Shown here: piece after piece, positions 26,130 through 35,604 of the stretch
Layout: the number at the start of each line of letters is the position of its first letter
Numbering within the stretch: position 1 is the first letter of the stretch
NCBI RefSeq assembly: GCF_002234375.1
Contig: NZ_NMQV01000003.1
Coordinates: 62,001-126,000, forward strand
DNA from: Pseudomonas fluvialis
GTDB taxonomy: Bacteria > Pseudomonadota > Gammaproteobacteria > Pseudomonadales > Pseudomonadaceae
DNA: 64,000 nucleotides
Direction: 5' to 3'
Program-made: the position numbers and the translations under genes
Notes under the pieces: model-generated
What the model was told of the DNA's origin: nothing
The model's database searches: none
The model's input: the letters and a program-made list of their open reading frames with translations, nothing else

Positions 26130-27635
26130 TTAAGAGAGCCAGGCAATGAAGCTCTCTTCGGAGATTTTGTTCATACTGGTGATGCCGTTCAGCTTTATTG
26201 CCATGTCTGCTCCATTAAGGCCGTCAGTATCGACAAAGACATAGCTATTTTTTTTGTCGGTGGTTGTGTGGCCGACAAATATTCGAGCAGTGCTGTCGTT
26301 AGCTGCTGCCAACAGCTCTGCATAGCTGGCTTTGCCATCACCCTTGTTCAGCGCAATAACGACTTCATCGGGGGTGAATGAGAAGTCGAATGCCAGTCTG
26401 TCGCCTTGTTGTATTTTGAAGTCGCTGACAGTGTCTAGTTCTGTCTGAATGACTGAGGAGTCTCCGGCATGGAATAAGAATGTGTCTGCCCCCGCGCCTC
26501 CTTTTAGCGTGTCGATACCGCGCCCGCCAATTATTAGATCATCCCCGGCGCGGCCATCAAGGCTGTCGTTACCGTCGCCGCCATTCAATATGTCATGCCC
26601 TTTGTTACCGAGCAGCTTGTCATTGCCGGCGCCGCCATACAGTGTATTTCCAGTCTTGCTAGTGCCGCTCAGTGTGTCGTTTCCGGACAGTAATTCCTCA
26701 ATGAGAGCATAAAATGAATCGGTTCCTACCAGGTTGAGCAGTGTAGCATCCAAACTCTTGCTGGATTGATAGCTGTGTTGGATGCTTAGGGTCTCGCCGC
26801 TGAGCATTTTGTCAGTCATGCGGTAGCTAAAGTTTATGTTGTCCAGTTGTCCATAATAATAGGAACCTGTTGCACCAGGCGCCGGGTTGCTTACGAGATC
26901 CCAAAAAAAGCCATTGCCACTGTTGATTTCCAGCTTGCTCTGCTCGCTGTGAACTTTGCTTGCAGAGAGGCCTTTGATGGTTTGTTTGTAGTCGATCGTG
27001 AGGGCGGTTGTCTTTAGGGAATCCTGTTGGAGATCTGTGCCATAAAATCGGTAAATATGCTCGCCCGTCATGGCTTTGTTAACTGTTCCTGAGTGACTGT
27101 ATTTCTGCCCCCCGTCCGAGCCTTTTTCATTAAAGCGGAATTTGCTGCTCCCACTGCTTGCTGTGACCGTGTCATCATTGATTTTTAGATTGCTTTTTGA
27201 TGTGAGGCTTGCGGAGAGTTGCACGCTTTGTTGTTCAATAGGGTTTTTATGAGTTAATTTGTTTGAGTATGTTTGTTGGTAGCTGTGAATGCTGTTCAAG
27301 GCAGTGCTATTACCACCAAGAAATTTTTCCAGCATTTTTCCGGAAATGACTGCGTCGTCGGGGTAGTCACTGTCTCCGAACCAGTCATAGCTATTTGGTA
27401 CATTTTTAAAATGATCGGTAAGCGTACTGCTGGTCGTATTCTCAATTAGCCGGCTGCTGTGTGTGCCATTGCCTACTTCGGTCACTGTGTCGATATGCAG
27501 TTGTTCGCGCAGACGCAGTAAATGATCTGCCAGATGCTCCATGGGTTGCTCCATGGCCAGATGGGGGCTTGCAGTCAGTTCCTCAATCAGGCGGTACATG
27601 AGTTCTATTGTGTTGTCGGTCTTGATTGTGGCCAT
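26130..27635 (-). CDS. RTX calcium-binding secreted protein 2
   Basis: 501 residues. The N-terminus MATIKTDNTIELMYRLIEEL resembles that of RTX protein 3, and residues 60-310 are Ser/Thr/Asn-rich with no known domain. RTX repeats occupy about 317-392 (LYGGAGNDKL, LNGGDGNDSL, IIGGRGIDTL, KGGAGADTF). The last ~110 residues, from DTVSDFKIQQGDRLAFDF, are a conserved C-terminal module that aligns along its length with RTX 3. It lies 39 bp after the TolC-like gene and is most likely exported by this locus. No protease or lipase motif is visible. Confidence 0.82.
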   Translation of the reverse strand: MATIKTDNTIELMYRLIEELTASPHLAMEQPMEHLADHLLRLREQLHIDTVTEVGNGTHSSRLIENTTSSTLTDHFKNVPNSYDWFGDSDYPDDAVISGKMLEKFLGGNSTALNSIHSYQQTYSNKLTHKNPIEQQSVQLSASLTSKSNLKINDDTVTASSGSSKFRFNEKGSDGGQKYSHSGTVNKAMTGEHIYRFYGTDLQQDSLKTTALTIDYKQTIKGLSASKVHSEQSKLEINSGNGFFWDLVSNPAPGATGSYYYGQLDNINFSYRMTDKMLSGETLSIQHSYQSSKSLDATLLNLVGTDSFYALIEELLSGNDTLSGTSKTGNTLYGGAGNDKLLGNKGHDILNGGDGNDSLDGRAGDDLIIGGRGIDTLKGGAGADTFLFHAGDSSVIQTELDTVSDFKIQQGDRLAFDFSFTPDEVVIALNKGDGKASYAELLAAANDSTARIFVGHTTTDKKNSYVFVDTDGLNGADMAIKLNGITSMNKISEESFIAWLS

Positions 27636-27674
27636 CAGAGTGTCCCTGTGCTGGTGGTAATTGGTTATTAATAG

Positions 27675-28985
27675 TTACTCGTGCAACAGTTTGGAGACTG
27701 TACGCAGGTCCTGTTCGCTCAGCGTGCCGCTCCAGCGATACAACAGAAGCAACTGGGTAATGTAGTTGTACTGGCTGCGTAGCAAATCGCGTCGGCTGCG
27801 GAACTCATCACGCACGCGCTCGAGGACATCGACGGCATTGAAAACACCCAGTTCGAAGGCGCGCTCGGCGGCCTGGCGTGACTTGATCGCCGCCTGCAGG
27901 GCTTGTGTGGCAGCCTGAATGCGCGCCGGGGCGGTTTCTACCTTGAGCTGTGCATTGCGGGTCTGTCGAATGATCTCGCGACGCAGTCGTTCGTAGTCAT
28001 GACTGGCCGCCTGCTGTTCGGCCTGCAGGGCAGCACTGCGGGCACGGGTCGAGCCGCCGCTATAGAGCGGCAGCTGGATGCCTACGGCGGCAATCAGGTT
28101 GGTGCTTTCTGGCGAGGGATTGCCTTCGTAGCCCAGGTCACTGCGCTGTGCCGTGAGGTTGAGGCTGACTTGCGGCAAATGGCCGGCCTTGGCTTCGCGG
28201 ACGGCATGTTCTGCCGCGGCAATACCGTGCTCCTGGCTGCGCAGTGCGGGGTTGAGCTGCAGCGCCTTGGCGACCCAGTCGACTTCGTGGCGACGCAGTT
28301 GGTTGAAGTCCGGTTGTGTACCCAGCCGCTTGAGTGGTTCCTCGACGGGGCGGCCGATGCGTTCTGCCATGGCATCGCGACTGGTCTGTGCGGCATTCAC
28401 GGCGTCCAGCAGATTGGCCTGCAGCTCGGCTACCCGGGCGTCGGCATCCAGCACATCGGTGAGCATGGCCATCTGTCGCTTGAAGAGAGCCTGGATGCGC
28501 TGCTGGTTACGCTGGGTGGCCTGCAGTTCGGCCTCGGTCAGGTCGCGCTCATCCTCGGCGGCGAGGATGGCGAAATACAACTCGGCAATCTGCAGGGCGG
28601 TCTGTTTCTGCGTATCGTCGATCGCCAGGTGCTGTTGCTCGGTGAGTTCGCGGAAGCGTTCATAGCTGCGCCAGACGGCAGGGTCATAGAGTGGCTGGCG
28701 CAGGTTGATGCCGTGACTGCTGCCGTTGTAGAGCAGCCGGCCCTGTTCATACTGTTGATGGCTGCGGCTGTAGGTGTTGCTCAGGCTCAGCTGGGGCAGC
28801 AGGCGTCCACGTGCTTCCTGCTCGCGCTGTTGCGAGGCCTGATGAAAGGCCTGCTCGCGCTGCAGCACGGGGTCCTCTCGGCTGGCCTCGACATAGAGAC
28901 TCCACAAGTCGCTGGGTGTGTCGGCAAGCGCGCAGTTGAGAAACAGGACACTGAACAGGGTGCCGATACGCAGGTAGGCGGACAT
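27675..28985 (-). CDS. TolC-family outer membrane protein of a type I secretion system
   Basis: 436 residues with a signal peptide ending near ALADTPS. The mature part has the two long coiled-coil-forming repeats of the OEP family and motifs such as LRQPLYDPAVW and QLPLYSGGSTRARSAALQAEQ, very similar to AprF/PrtF. It would form the outer membrane channel for RTX export. It is separate from the general tolC/opmH gene at 41503. It follows the HlyD-like gene by 3 bp, so this set of genes is one operon. Confidence 0.9.
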   Translation of the reverse strand: MSAYLRIGTLFSVLFLNCALADTPSDLWSLYVEASREDPVLQREQAFHQASQQREQEARGRLLPQLSLSNTYSRSHQQYEQGRLLYNGSSHGINLRQPLYDPAVWRSYERFRELTEQQHLAIDDTQKQTALQIAELYFAILAAEDERDLTEAELQATQRNQQRIQALFKRQMAMLTDVLDADARVAELQANLLDAVNAAQTSRDAMAERIGRPVEEPLKRLGTQPDFNQLRRHEVDWVAKALQLNPALRSQEHGIAAAEHAVREAKAGHLPQVSLNLTAQRSDLGYEGNPSPESTNLIAAVGIQLPLYSGGSTRARSAALQAEQQAASHDYERLRREIIRQTRNAQLKVETAPARIQAATQALQAAIKSRQAAERAFELGVFNAVDVLERVRDEFRSRRDLLRSQYNYITQLLLLYRWSGTLSEQDLRTVSKLLHE

Positions 28986-28988
28986 GCT

Positions 28989-30287
28989 TCAGTCCTCGTT
29001 CAGCGAGCGAGCCATCCAGTTGCTGGCAGGCTGCAGCAGGTAGCTCAACAGGGTGCGCGAGCCAGTGTTGATCAGTACTTCGGCGGGCATGCCTGGCAGG
29101 AGGCTTTGTTGACCGAGGTCTGCAATGCCCTTGCGGGTAAGGGTAATGCGTGCCAGGTAATAGCTCTGCCCAGTGCTCTGGTCGAGCAAGCTATCGGCCG
29201 AAATTTGCTCTACCACGCCCTCAATCACAGGCGTCGTGGCGCTGTTGAATGCGCTGAAGCGTATGTCGGCAGGCTTGCCGGCGGCGACGCGATCAATGTC
29301 GCTGGGACTGACGCGAGCCTCGATGATCAGGTCTGCATTGTCCGGTACGATTTCCAGAATCGGCTGCCCTGCGCCAATCACGGCGCCCAGCGTATGCACG
29401 TTCATGCCGAGGACCATGCCGGACGCCGGCGCGCGGATTTCACTGCGCTGCAGGCGCTCTTCGACGCTGCGCAGGCGCTCGCCGATGTCGAACGCCTGGG
29501 TTTGCGCGGCAACCAGCTGTGTGGTCACTTCGTGGCTGAACGTCTTGTCGATCTGCAGGATCTGCAGGCGCAATTCGCCGCTGCGCTGGCGAGCCTGGGC
29601 AATCGCCGAGCGGTGTTCGGCGATTTCCGCGGATAGTCGCTCCAGCTGGCGTTCCTGCTCGCGCAGGCGTTGACGATCCGTGAAACCTTCCTTGAGTAAT
29701 GCGCGCAGGTCTGCTGCCTCTTCGCTGTGCGACTGCACCAGTGTCTGCTTGTTGCGAATGATCGCCTGCAGTCCCTGGATCTGTTCTTCCAGCTGGCCGA
29801 TGGACTGCTGGAGTATCTGAATTTCACCTTCACGGGCTCTTTGCCGCGCTTGCAGCAGGGCCTGCTCGGTCTGCCAGGCTTCTGCGACGCGTGGCTGGTT
29901 TTCCGCGCTGGCGGGTACGCTCAGTGTGTCGGCTTGTTGCAGCTCGGCGAGCAGTCGTGCTTCCAGGGCTGCGGTGGCTACCTGCTGATTGCGCAACACT
30001 TCACGCTCGGCCTGCAGTTGCGAGGTGTCCAGGCTGACCAGTACGGTGCCCTGGCTGACCTGCTCGCCATCACGCACATGCAGGGCGCTGACAATGCCGC
30101 CCTCCAGGTGCTGTACGGTCTTGCGGTAGCTCTTGATCGTGACGACCCCCGGGGCCAGTGCGGCACTGTCCAGCGGGGCGATACTGGCCCAACTGCCAAA
30201 TACGCCAAATACCAGGAACAGCACGCCATACCCGATACGTCGAGCGTGTCGGTCGTCGAGTATCGAGGAGAGATCGGTTGCGCTCAC
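28989..30287 (-). CDS. HlyD-family membrane fusion protein (AprE/PrtE type)
   Basis: 432 residues. One N-terminal membrane helix (YGVLFLVFGVFGSWASIAPL) is followed by a lipoyl-like half motif (APGVVTIKSYRKTVQHLEGG), a long coiled coil (about 95-270, Gln/Arg/Glu-rich) and a second lipoyl and beta-barrel part with RAPASGMVLGMNVHT and NTGSRTLLSYLLQP. These are the features of type I secretion adaptors. It overlaps the ABC gene by 4 bp and would link the exporter to the TolC-like channel. Confidence 0.92.
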   Translation of the reverse strand: MSATDLSSILDDRHARRIGYGVLFLVFGVFGSWASIAPLDSAALAPGVVTIKSYRKTVQHLEGGIVSALHVRDGEQVSQGTVLVSLDTSQLQAEREVLRNQQVATAALEARLLAELQQADTLSVPASAENQPRVAEAWQTEQALLQARQRAREGEIQILQQSIGQLEEQIQGLQAIIRNKQTLVQSHSEEAADLRALLKEGFTDRQRLREQERQLERLSAEIAEHRSAIAQARQRSGELRLQILQIDKTFSHEVTTQLVAAQTQAFDIGERLRSVEERLQRSEIRAPASGMVLGMNVHTLGAVIGAGQPILEIVPDNADLIIEARVSPSDIDRVAAGKPADIRFSAFNSATTPVIEGVVEQISADSLLDQSTGQSYYLARITLTRKGIADLGQQSLLPGMPAEVLINTGSRTLLSYLLQPASNWMARSLNED

Positions 30288-31996
30288 GAATTGGCCTCCG
30301 CACCTGGCTTGCTGCCTGCCTGCAGGTGTTGCAGCACCTTGGCGGTAGGGCCGTAGGCAACCAGTTCGGCGTTATTGAGCACCAGCAAGCGTTCGATAAC
30401 TTGCAGGATGCTGGATTTGTGGCTGATGACGATGCAGGTACAGCCGTTCTTGCGCAACTGCTGCAGGGTGGCCAGCAGCATCTGTTCGCCACGCTCATCC
30501 AGGTTGGAGTTGGGCTCGTCCAGTACCACCAGGCGGGGTTGGCCATACACTGCGCGGGCCAGCGCAATACGTTGTCGTTGCCCGCCGGATAGGCCGCCGC
30601 CATTGGCGCCGATCAGGGTGTCATAACCTTCCGGGAGCTGCAGGATCAGCTCATGTACTCCGGCCAGACGGGCGGCATCCACCACCCACTGCGGGTTTAC
30701 CTCGCCGAAGCGGGCAATGTTCTGCGCAATACTGCCTTCGAATAGCTCGATGTCTTGCGGCAGGTAGCCCAGGTAGGGACCCAGTTCCTCGCGGGTCCAC
30801 TGGCTGATTTCCACATCATCAAGCCTTACCGAACCACCACGAGGTGTCCATATACCGAGGAGCGCACGTGCCAGGCTGGATTTGCCTGCGCCGCTTGGTC
30901 CCATAATGGCCAGGCTACTGCCGGCCGCCAGGCGAAAACTCAGGTTGCGAATGGTCAGTTGCTGGCTACCCGGTGGGGCCAGCAGCAGGTTTTCCACCTG
31001 TACTTCTCCGCGCGGAGCGGGGAGTGGCATGCGCGCGGGTTCGGCGGCGATCTCCTCCAGCAGTTCATTGAGCCGATGATATTGGCCCCGTGCTGCAACC
31101 ACGCTTTTCCAGGAACCAATGAGCTGATCGACAGGGGCCAGCGCGCGCCCGAGCAATATCGAACCGGCGATCATCATACCGGGGCTGATCTGTTGATCGA
31201 TGGCCAGGTAGGCACCGACGCCGAGTACCAGCGACTGAGTGACCTGGCGAAAGGTTTTGGAAATGGCACTCAGCAAGCCGGCACGGTCACTGGCTAGGCT
31301 CTGGCTGAGCAGTACCCGCTGGTTGAAGGCGCGCCAGCGCTGGCGAAGATTGCCCAGCATGCCCATGGCGGCGACGACTTCAGCATTACGCAGGTTTTTC
31401 TCGGTGAACTGGCTGGCTTGCAGGTTTTCCTGGTTGGCCTGCTGGAGCAGCGCTTTTGTCCAGCGCTCGTTGAGCACGGCGAGAAGGCCCAGGCAGAGTG
31501 CGCAGCCTAGTCCCAGCCAGCCGAACCAGGGATGGAAGGCAAACATCACCGCGAGGTAGATGGGAATCCAGGGTGTATCGAAGAAGGCGAACAAGCCATT
31601 GCTGCTCAAGAACTGTCGCAAGGCGGTCAGGTCAGTAAGCGGTTGTGCGCTGGACTGGCGTCCGCCGCTGAGCAGTGCCAGGCGGAAGCTAGCATCGTAA
31701 AGCCGATCTGCAAGCTGGACGTCGAGCTGGTTGCTGACCCGCACCATGATTCGGGAGCGTACCCATTCCAGGGCGCCCATGCTTAACAGCAACGCTATCA
31801 TGAGCAGCGTCAGCATGAGCAGGGTGGCTTTGCTGCCGGTGCTGACGACGCGGTCGTAGACCTGCAACATGTAGAAGGACGGCACCAGCATCAGCAGGTT
31901 GATGAAGCAGCTGAACAGGCCGATGGCGAAGAAGCTTTTTTTGCAGCGACGCAGCGCGTCAAGCAGCGGGGGGGTGGATGTACTGCGCAAGGACAT
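30284..31996 (-). CDS. Type I secretion ABC exporter (AprD/PrtD type)
   Basis: 570 residues. A short N-terminal region without C39 peptidase domain leads to a six-helix membrane domain starting FFAIGLFSCFINLLMLVPSFY with the PrtD hallmark YMLQVYDRV. The ATPase shows GPSGAGKSS, LSGGQRQRIALARAV, LVVLDEPNSNLD and the switch ISHKSS. Family members export RTX proteins with uncleaved C-terminal signals. The gene follows RTX 3 with a hairpin between, and is coupled to the HlyD gene by overlap. Confidence 0.93.
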   Translation of the reverse strand: MSLRSTSTPPLLDALRRCKKSFFAIGLFSCFINLLMLVPSFYMLQVYDRVVSTGSKATLLMLTLLMIALLLSMGALEWVRSRIMVRVSNQLDVQLADRLYDASFRLALLSGGRQSSAQPLTDLTALRQFLSSNGLFAFFDTPWIPIYLAVMFAFHPWFGWLGLGCALCLGLLAVLNERWTKALLQQANQENLQASQFTEKNLRNAEVVAAMGMLGNLRQRWRAFNQRVLLSQSLASDRAGLLSAISKTFRQVTQSLVLGVGAYLAIDQQISPGMMIAGSILLGRALAPVDQLIGSWKSVVAARGQYHRLNELLEEIAAEPARMPLPAPRGEVQVENLLLAPPGSQQLTIRNLSFRLAAGSSLAIMGPSGAGKSSLARALLGIWTPRGGSVRLDDVEISQWTREELGPYLGYLPQDIELFEGSIAQNIARFGEVNPQWVVDAARLAGVHELILQLPEGYDTLIGANGGGLSGGQRQRIALARAVYGQPRLVVLDEPNSNLDERGEQMLLATLQQLRKNGCTCIVISHKSSILQVIERLLVLNNAELVAYGPTAKVLQHLQAGSKPGAEANS

Positions 31997-32012
31997 GGGC
32001 CTGTAAATAAAG

Positions 32013-32034
32013 GCGGCCCCAGTATAGGGGCCGC
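32013..32034 (-). terminator. Hairpin between RTX gene 3 and the exporter genes
   Basis: Eight-base GC stem (gcggcccc/ggggccgc), 6-base loop, followed on the minus strand by CTTTATTTA. It sits directly downstream of the RTX 3 stop and upstream of the ABC gene. It could partly terminate, giving more RTX mRNA than transporter mRNA. Confidence 0.6.
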
Positions 32035-32055
32035 GTTCAGCATCGTGTTGCCGGT

Positions 32056-33603
32056 TTAGGCGCCTACCTGGCTGACATCGATAAAGCTGGCGGTATCAAT
32101 CTTGTTGCTGCTGGTGATGCCGGTCAACTTGATAGCCATGTCCATGCTGCCGTTATCGTCAGTGTCGACGAAGGCATAACCATTCTTCTTATCGGCAGCG
32201 GTATAACCGACAAAGATTTTCGCACCACTGTCGTTGGCGGCGCTCAGCAGCTCATCGTAGCTGGCTTTGCGATCAGTCTTGCCAAGGGCAATGGTGACAT
32301 CTTCGGCGGTGAAGTCAAAATCAAACGCCAGTTTGTCGCCCTGTTTGATTTTGAAGTCGCTCACGGTATCCAGGTTGGCCTGGTTCAGGGTCAGGTCATC
32401 GTCGTAGAACACAAAGCTGTCGGCTCCGGCGCCGCCTTTGAAGTTATCGATGCCGGTATAGCCGATCAGTACGTCATTGCCGGCGCCGCCATCGAGGCTG
32501 TCATTACCGCTGCCGCCGAACAATACGTCATTGCCGGCGCCACCTTTGAGCGTATCGTTGCCTTCGCCGCCATTGAGATAGTCGTTACCTTTGTTGCCGG
32601 TGATCAGATCATTGCCGGCACCACCGTAGAGGTAGTTCTGCTCCTTGCTGGTGCCGGTGATGGTGTCGTTGCCGGAAAGCAGGTACTCCATAAAGGATTC
32701 AACGCTGTTCTCGTTGTCCATGACCATCGGCATCAGCATGTCGTCGTCATAGTCGTCGTCAGGTACCCAGGGTAGGTAGCTGCTATCGATCGGGCCGCTG
32801 GACTGGAAGGAATGCTCTTCGGTGTAGCTGTAACCGCCTTCCTTTTCGGTCTCCTTGTTGCTGATGTTCAGCTTGTTGATGAGGCCGGTGAAGGTGTTGC
32901 TGCTGGAGTCGTAGGTAACGCCTGCAGTGCTTTCCAGTAGAAAGCTGCCTTTCTCGCTGTAGCTCAGGCCATCTTCCTTGCCGCTCTCTGACCAGCTCGA
33001 GGAAATGCGGTTTGCCTGGGTGCTTTCATGCTCGAAGGCTATCCAGCCGTCATAGTCCTGCTGGTTGTAGACAGCACGACCACTGAAGTTGTACTTGAAG
33101 GAATCCTTTCCGGTGTCGCGAGTGCCTTCCCACAGCTCATTCCAGCTTTCCGCGGCGCTGTAGTCGGCCTGCTTGATAACCAGACTGTCGTTCTCGAAAG
33201 CGATCTGTGCGGTAGCTTTCTCGTTGTCGGTGTACTTGCCTTCATAGTCGACGCCGACCGAGGTGACGTTTTCAGAAAAATTGAAGCCGGTGGCGTTGTT
33301 GATGTCGCTGCCGACATTGTTGCCCGAGAAGCTGTATTTGCCTGTTCCGGTTTCCTTGGTGTCGGATTCGCCTTGGAAGTTCTTGTAGGTCGTGGTCTGC
33401 TCGATCAAGTTGGCACTTTGCGTGGTCTTGATCGTCGCCGTACCGCCGGCCTCATCGGTATAGCTGTCGTCTGGCTGGTTGCGGTTGTTGACGAAGAACT
33501 GTGCTTCGTAGGAGACCTCCTGGGTTTCCAGGAAGGCATTGCTGATGGCGCGGGCCACTTCCCCGGCCAGATCCATCGTGTTGGACGTTTTGATAACAGC
33601 CAT
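32056..33603 (-). CDS. RTX calcium-binding secreted protein 3, first gene of the locus (AprX position)
   Basis: 515 residues from ATG 33603 with GAGGTGA upstream. The N-terminus MAVIKTSNTMDLAGEVARAI is followed by an acidic Ser/Asn/Tyr-rich region to about 300, without a known enzyme fold. RTX repeats at about 311-400 (LYGGAGNDLI, LNGGEGNDTL, FGGSGNDSL, GGAGNDVLI) precede a C-terminal module shared with RTX 2. The position upstream of the exporter equals that of aprX in aprXDEF loci. It is the probable first gene of the transcript. Confidence 0.83.
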   Translation of the reverse strand: MAVIKTSNTMDLAGEVARAISNAFLETQEVSYEAQFFVNNRNQPDDSYTDEAGGTATIKTTQSANLIEQTTTYKNFQGESDTKETGTGKYSFSGNNVGSDINNATGFNFSENVTSVGVDYEGKYTDNEKATAQIAFENDSLVIKQADYSAAESWNELWEGTRDTGKDSFKYNFSGRAVYNQQDYDGWIAFEHESTQANRISSSWSESGKEDGLSYSEKGSFLLESTAGVTYDSSSNTFTGLINKLNISNKETEKEGGYSYTEEHSFQSSGPIDSSYLPWVPDDDYDDDMLMPMVMDNENSVESFMEYLLSGNDTITGTSKEQNYLYGGAGNDLITGNKGNDYLNGGEGNDTLKGGAGNDVLFGGSGNDSLDGGAGNDVLIGYTGIDNFKGGAGADSFVFYDDDLTLNQANLDTVSDFKIKQGDKLAFDFDFTAEDVTIALGKTDRKASYDELLSAANDSGAKIFVGYTAADKKNGYAFVDTDDNGSMDMAIKLTGITSSNKIDTASFIDVSQVGA

Positions 33604-33923
33604 GTTTCACCTCGTATAAGCCCTTGCGGGGCATTGGTCTTGCGTTGGCAAATCAGCAGTCGCACGTGTATGGCGCGAGCGCAGGCTGGGCAGAGGACCG
33701 GCGGGGGCGTGAGGTGGCTGGCACGAAACATCCCTGTCGTGTCGCTATGCTGGCGATTTACCCAGCGTAGCCAAGTCCCCAAAGCTTGGCAATCATCATC
33801 TACCTGGCAGAAATGCCCGTATCACCGGGCGCTGCGGGCGTATCCGCGTGATGCGCCCAGGCAGCGGGCTGGCGGCCATGGCCCGTGCTATGATCGGCGC
33901 CGATTTTTACCTGTGGAGTCCCC
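33604..33923. other. Intergenic region between divergent RTX 3 and hldE
   Basis: 320 bp with no convincing gene on either strand. It must hold promoters for both the RTX/secretion operon (leftward) and hldE (rightward). A TATGAT at about 33889 could be a -10 box for hldE, but I see no good -35 for it. No clear operator palindrome was found. Confidence 0.5.
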
Positions 33924-35348
33924 ATGAAGCTGTCCATGCCCCGTTACGATCAGGCTGCCGTGCTGGTGGTTGGTGATGTCATGCTCGACCGTTACTGGCA
34001 TGGCGGTACTTCGCGCATTTCCCCCGAAGCCCCGGTGCCTGTGGTCAAGGTCGAGCAGATCGAAGATCGGCCAGGCGGTGCGGCCAACGTGGCATTGAAT
34101 ATTGCCGCGTTGGGCGGACAGGTTCGTCTGGTCGGGGTGACCGGGCGTGATGAGGCGGCCGGCTCTTTGCAACGCAGCCTGCAGTCGGCAGGGGTGGCCT
34201 GCCATTTCCAGCAGGTCGAGGAGCAGCCGACCATCGTCAAACTGCGTGTGTTGAGTCGCCACCAGCAGTTGCTGCGTATGGATTTCGAAGAGCCTTTCGC
34301 GACCGATGCGCAGGCGCTGGCGGCTCAGGTCGAAGCGCTGCTGGATGGCGTCGCTGTACTGATTCTCTCCGACTACGGTAAGGGCGCATTGCCCAATCAT
34401 CAGGCGCTGATCAGTCTGGCACGTGCCCGCGGCATCACGGTGCTGGCTGATCCCAAGGGGACGGATTTTTCCATCTACCGGGGCGCCAGCCTGATTACGC
34501 CCAACCTCCACGAGTTCGAGACCATCGTTGGCCGTTGTGCCGATGAAGCCGAGCTGGTGCGTAAGGGCGCGGCATTGATGAATGAGCTGGCACTGGGGGC
34601 GCTGTTGATTACCCGCGGCGAGCATGGCATGACGCTGCTGCGTCCCGAACAGGCTCCGTTGCACCTGCCCGCCCGTGCCCGTGAAGTGTTCGACGTGACG
34701 GGCGCCGGTGATACGGTGATTTCGACCTTGGCGGCCTCCCTGGCAGCGGGTGAGTCGCTGCCCAATGCAGTCGGCCTGGCCAACCTGGCGGCTGGTATCG
34801 TCGTTGGCAAACTGGGCACGGCAGCCATTAGCGCTCCGGAACTGCGCCGTGCGGTGCAGCGTGAACAGGGTTCGGAGCGCGGGGTGGTGGGGGTCGAGCA
34901 GTTACTGGTGGCCCTGGAAGATGCGCGTGCGCATGGCGAGAAGATCGTCTTTACCAATGGTTGCTTCGATATCCTGCATGCCGGCCATGTTGCCTATCTG
35001 GAGCAGGCGCGTGCTCAGGGAGATCGCCTGGTACTGGCGGTCAATGACGATGCCTCGGTCAGTCGTCTCAAGGGGCCAGGCCGGCCGATCAACAGTGTTG
35101 ATCGGCGCATGGCGGTACTCGCCGGCCTGGGCGCGGTGGATTGGGTAGTGAGCTTCAGTGAGGACACGCCGGAGACGCTACTGCGTAGGGTGCGTCCGGA
35201 TGTTCTGGTCAAGGGCGGTGACTACGGCATCGAGGGGGTGGTCGGCGCCGATATCGTGCGTGCCTATGGCGGCGAAGTGCGTGTGCTTGGCTTGGTGGAG
35301 AATAGCTCCACCACGGCCATTGTGGAGAAGATCCGCGGAGAAGCCTGA
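33924..35348 (+). CDS. hldE: Bifunctional heptose-7-phosphate kinase / heptose-1-phosphate adenylyltransferase
   Basis: 474 residues, full length. It makes ADP-heptose for the LPS inner core. The N-terminal PfkB kinase (to about 315) shows [20 protein letters not shown] and [11 protein letters not shown] with the catalytic Asp of GAGD. The C-terminal adenylyltransferase (from about 340) has [20 protein letters not shown] with the HxGH motif. It corresponds to PA4996, normally next to msbA; here the dnpA group and the RTX secretion locus lie between them, which suggests insertion of the latter into a core synteny block. Confidence 0.96.
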   Translation: MKLSMPRYDQAAVLVVGDVMLDRYWHGGTSRISPEAPVPVVKVEQIEDRPGGAANVALNIAALGGQVRLVGVTGRDEAAGSLQRSLQSAGVACHFQQVEEQPTIVKLRVLSRHQQLLRMDFEEPFATDAQALAAQVEALLDGVAVLILSDYGKGALPNHQALISLARARGITVLADPKGTDFSIYRGASLITPNLHEFETIVGRCADEAELVRKGAALMNELALGALLITRGEHGMTLLRPEQAPLHLPARAREVFDVTGAGDTVISTLAASLAAGESLPNAVGLANLAAGIVVGKLGTAAISAPELRRAVQREQGSERGVVGVEQLLVALEDARAHGEKIVFTNGCFDILHAGHVAYLEQARAQGDRLVLAVNDDASVSRLKGPGRPINSVDRRMAVLAGLGAVDWVVSFSEDTPETLLRRVRPDVLVKGGDYGIEGVVGADIVRAYGGEVRVLGLVENSSTTAIVEKIRGEA

Positions 35349-35604
35349 CGCCTGAGACGCAGGGGGGGGCGTGTTGCTGGGGGGCTGCCTTACCTGTACT
35401 CTGCTGGCACGTTGCCGGTGGAGAGGGGCTGTCGGCATGTTGAAAGGCCTTGATGATTTTGTTGCTCAGGTTTGGTTTAAACGTATTCCGTTACGTACAG
35501 ATGAGTAAAACGCTGGCCGGGTTCTGGCGCTATAAGAAAAATTATCGGGTATTCATTTACTTACCTCGTGCGTCTTGAGATTTAGATTAAAAACAAGGAG
35601 CAAC

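Noticed and set aside
24640..26690. Repetitive DNA in RTX genes considered as a CRISPR-like array
   Set aside because: The repeats are imperfect 27-base codon units of GGxGxD nonapeptides with no spacers.
24055..33603. Possible serralysin-type protease among the RTX proteins
   Set aside because: I looked for HExxHxxGxxH in all three and found none; only the C-terminal RTX module is shared with serralysins.
35438..35509. Short frame of 23 codons (MLKGLDDFVAQVWFKR...) between hldE and the lipoprotein gene
   Set aside because: No good ribosome site or family similarity; a frame of this length is expected by chance.
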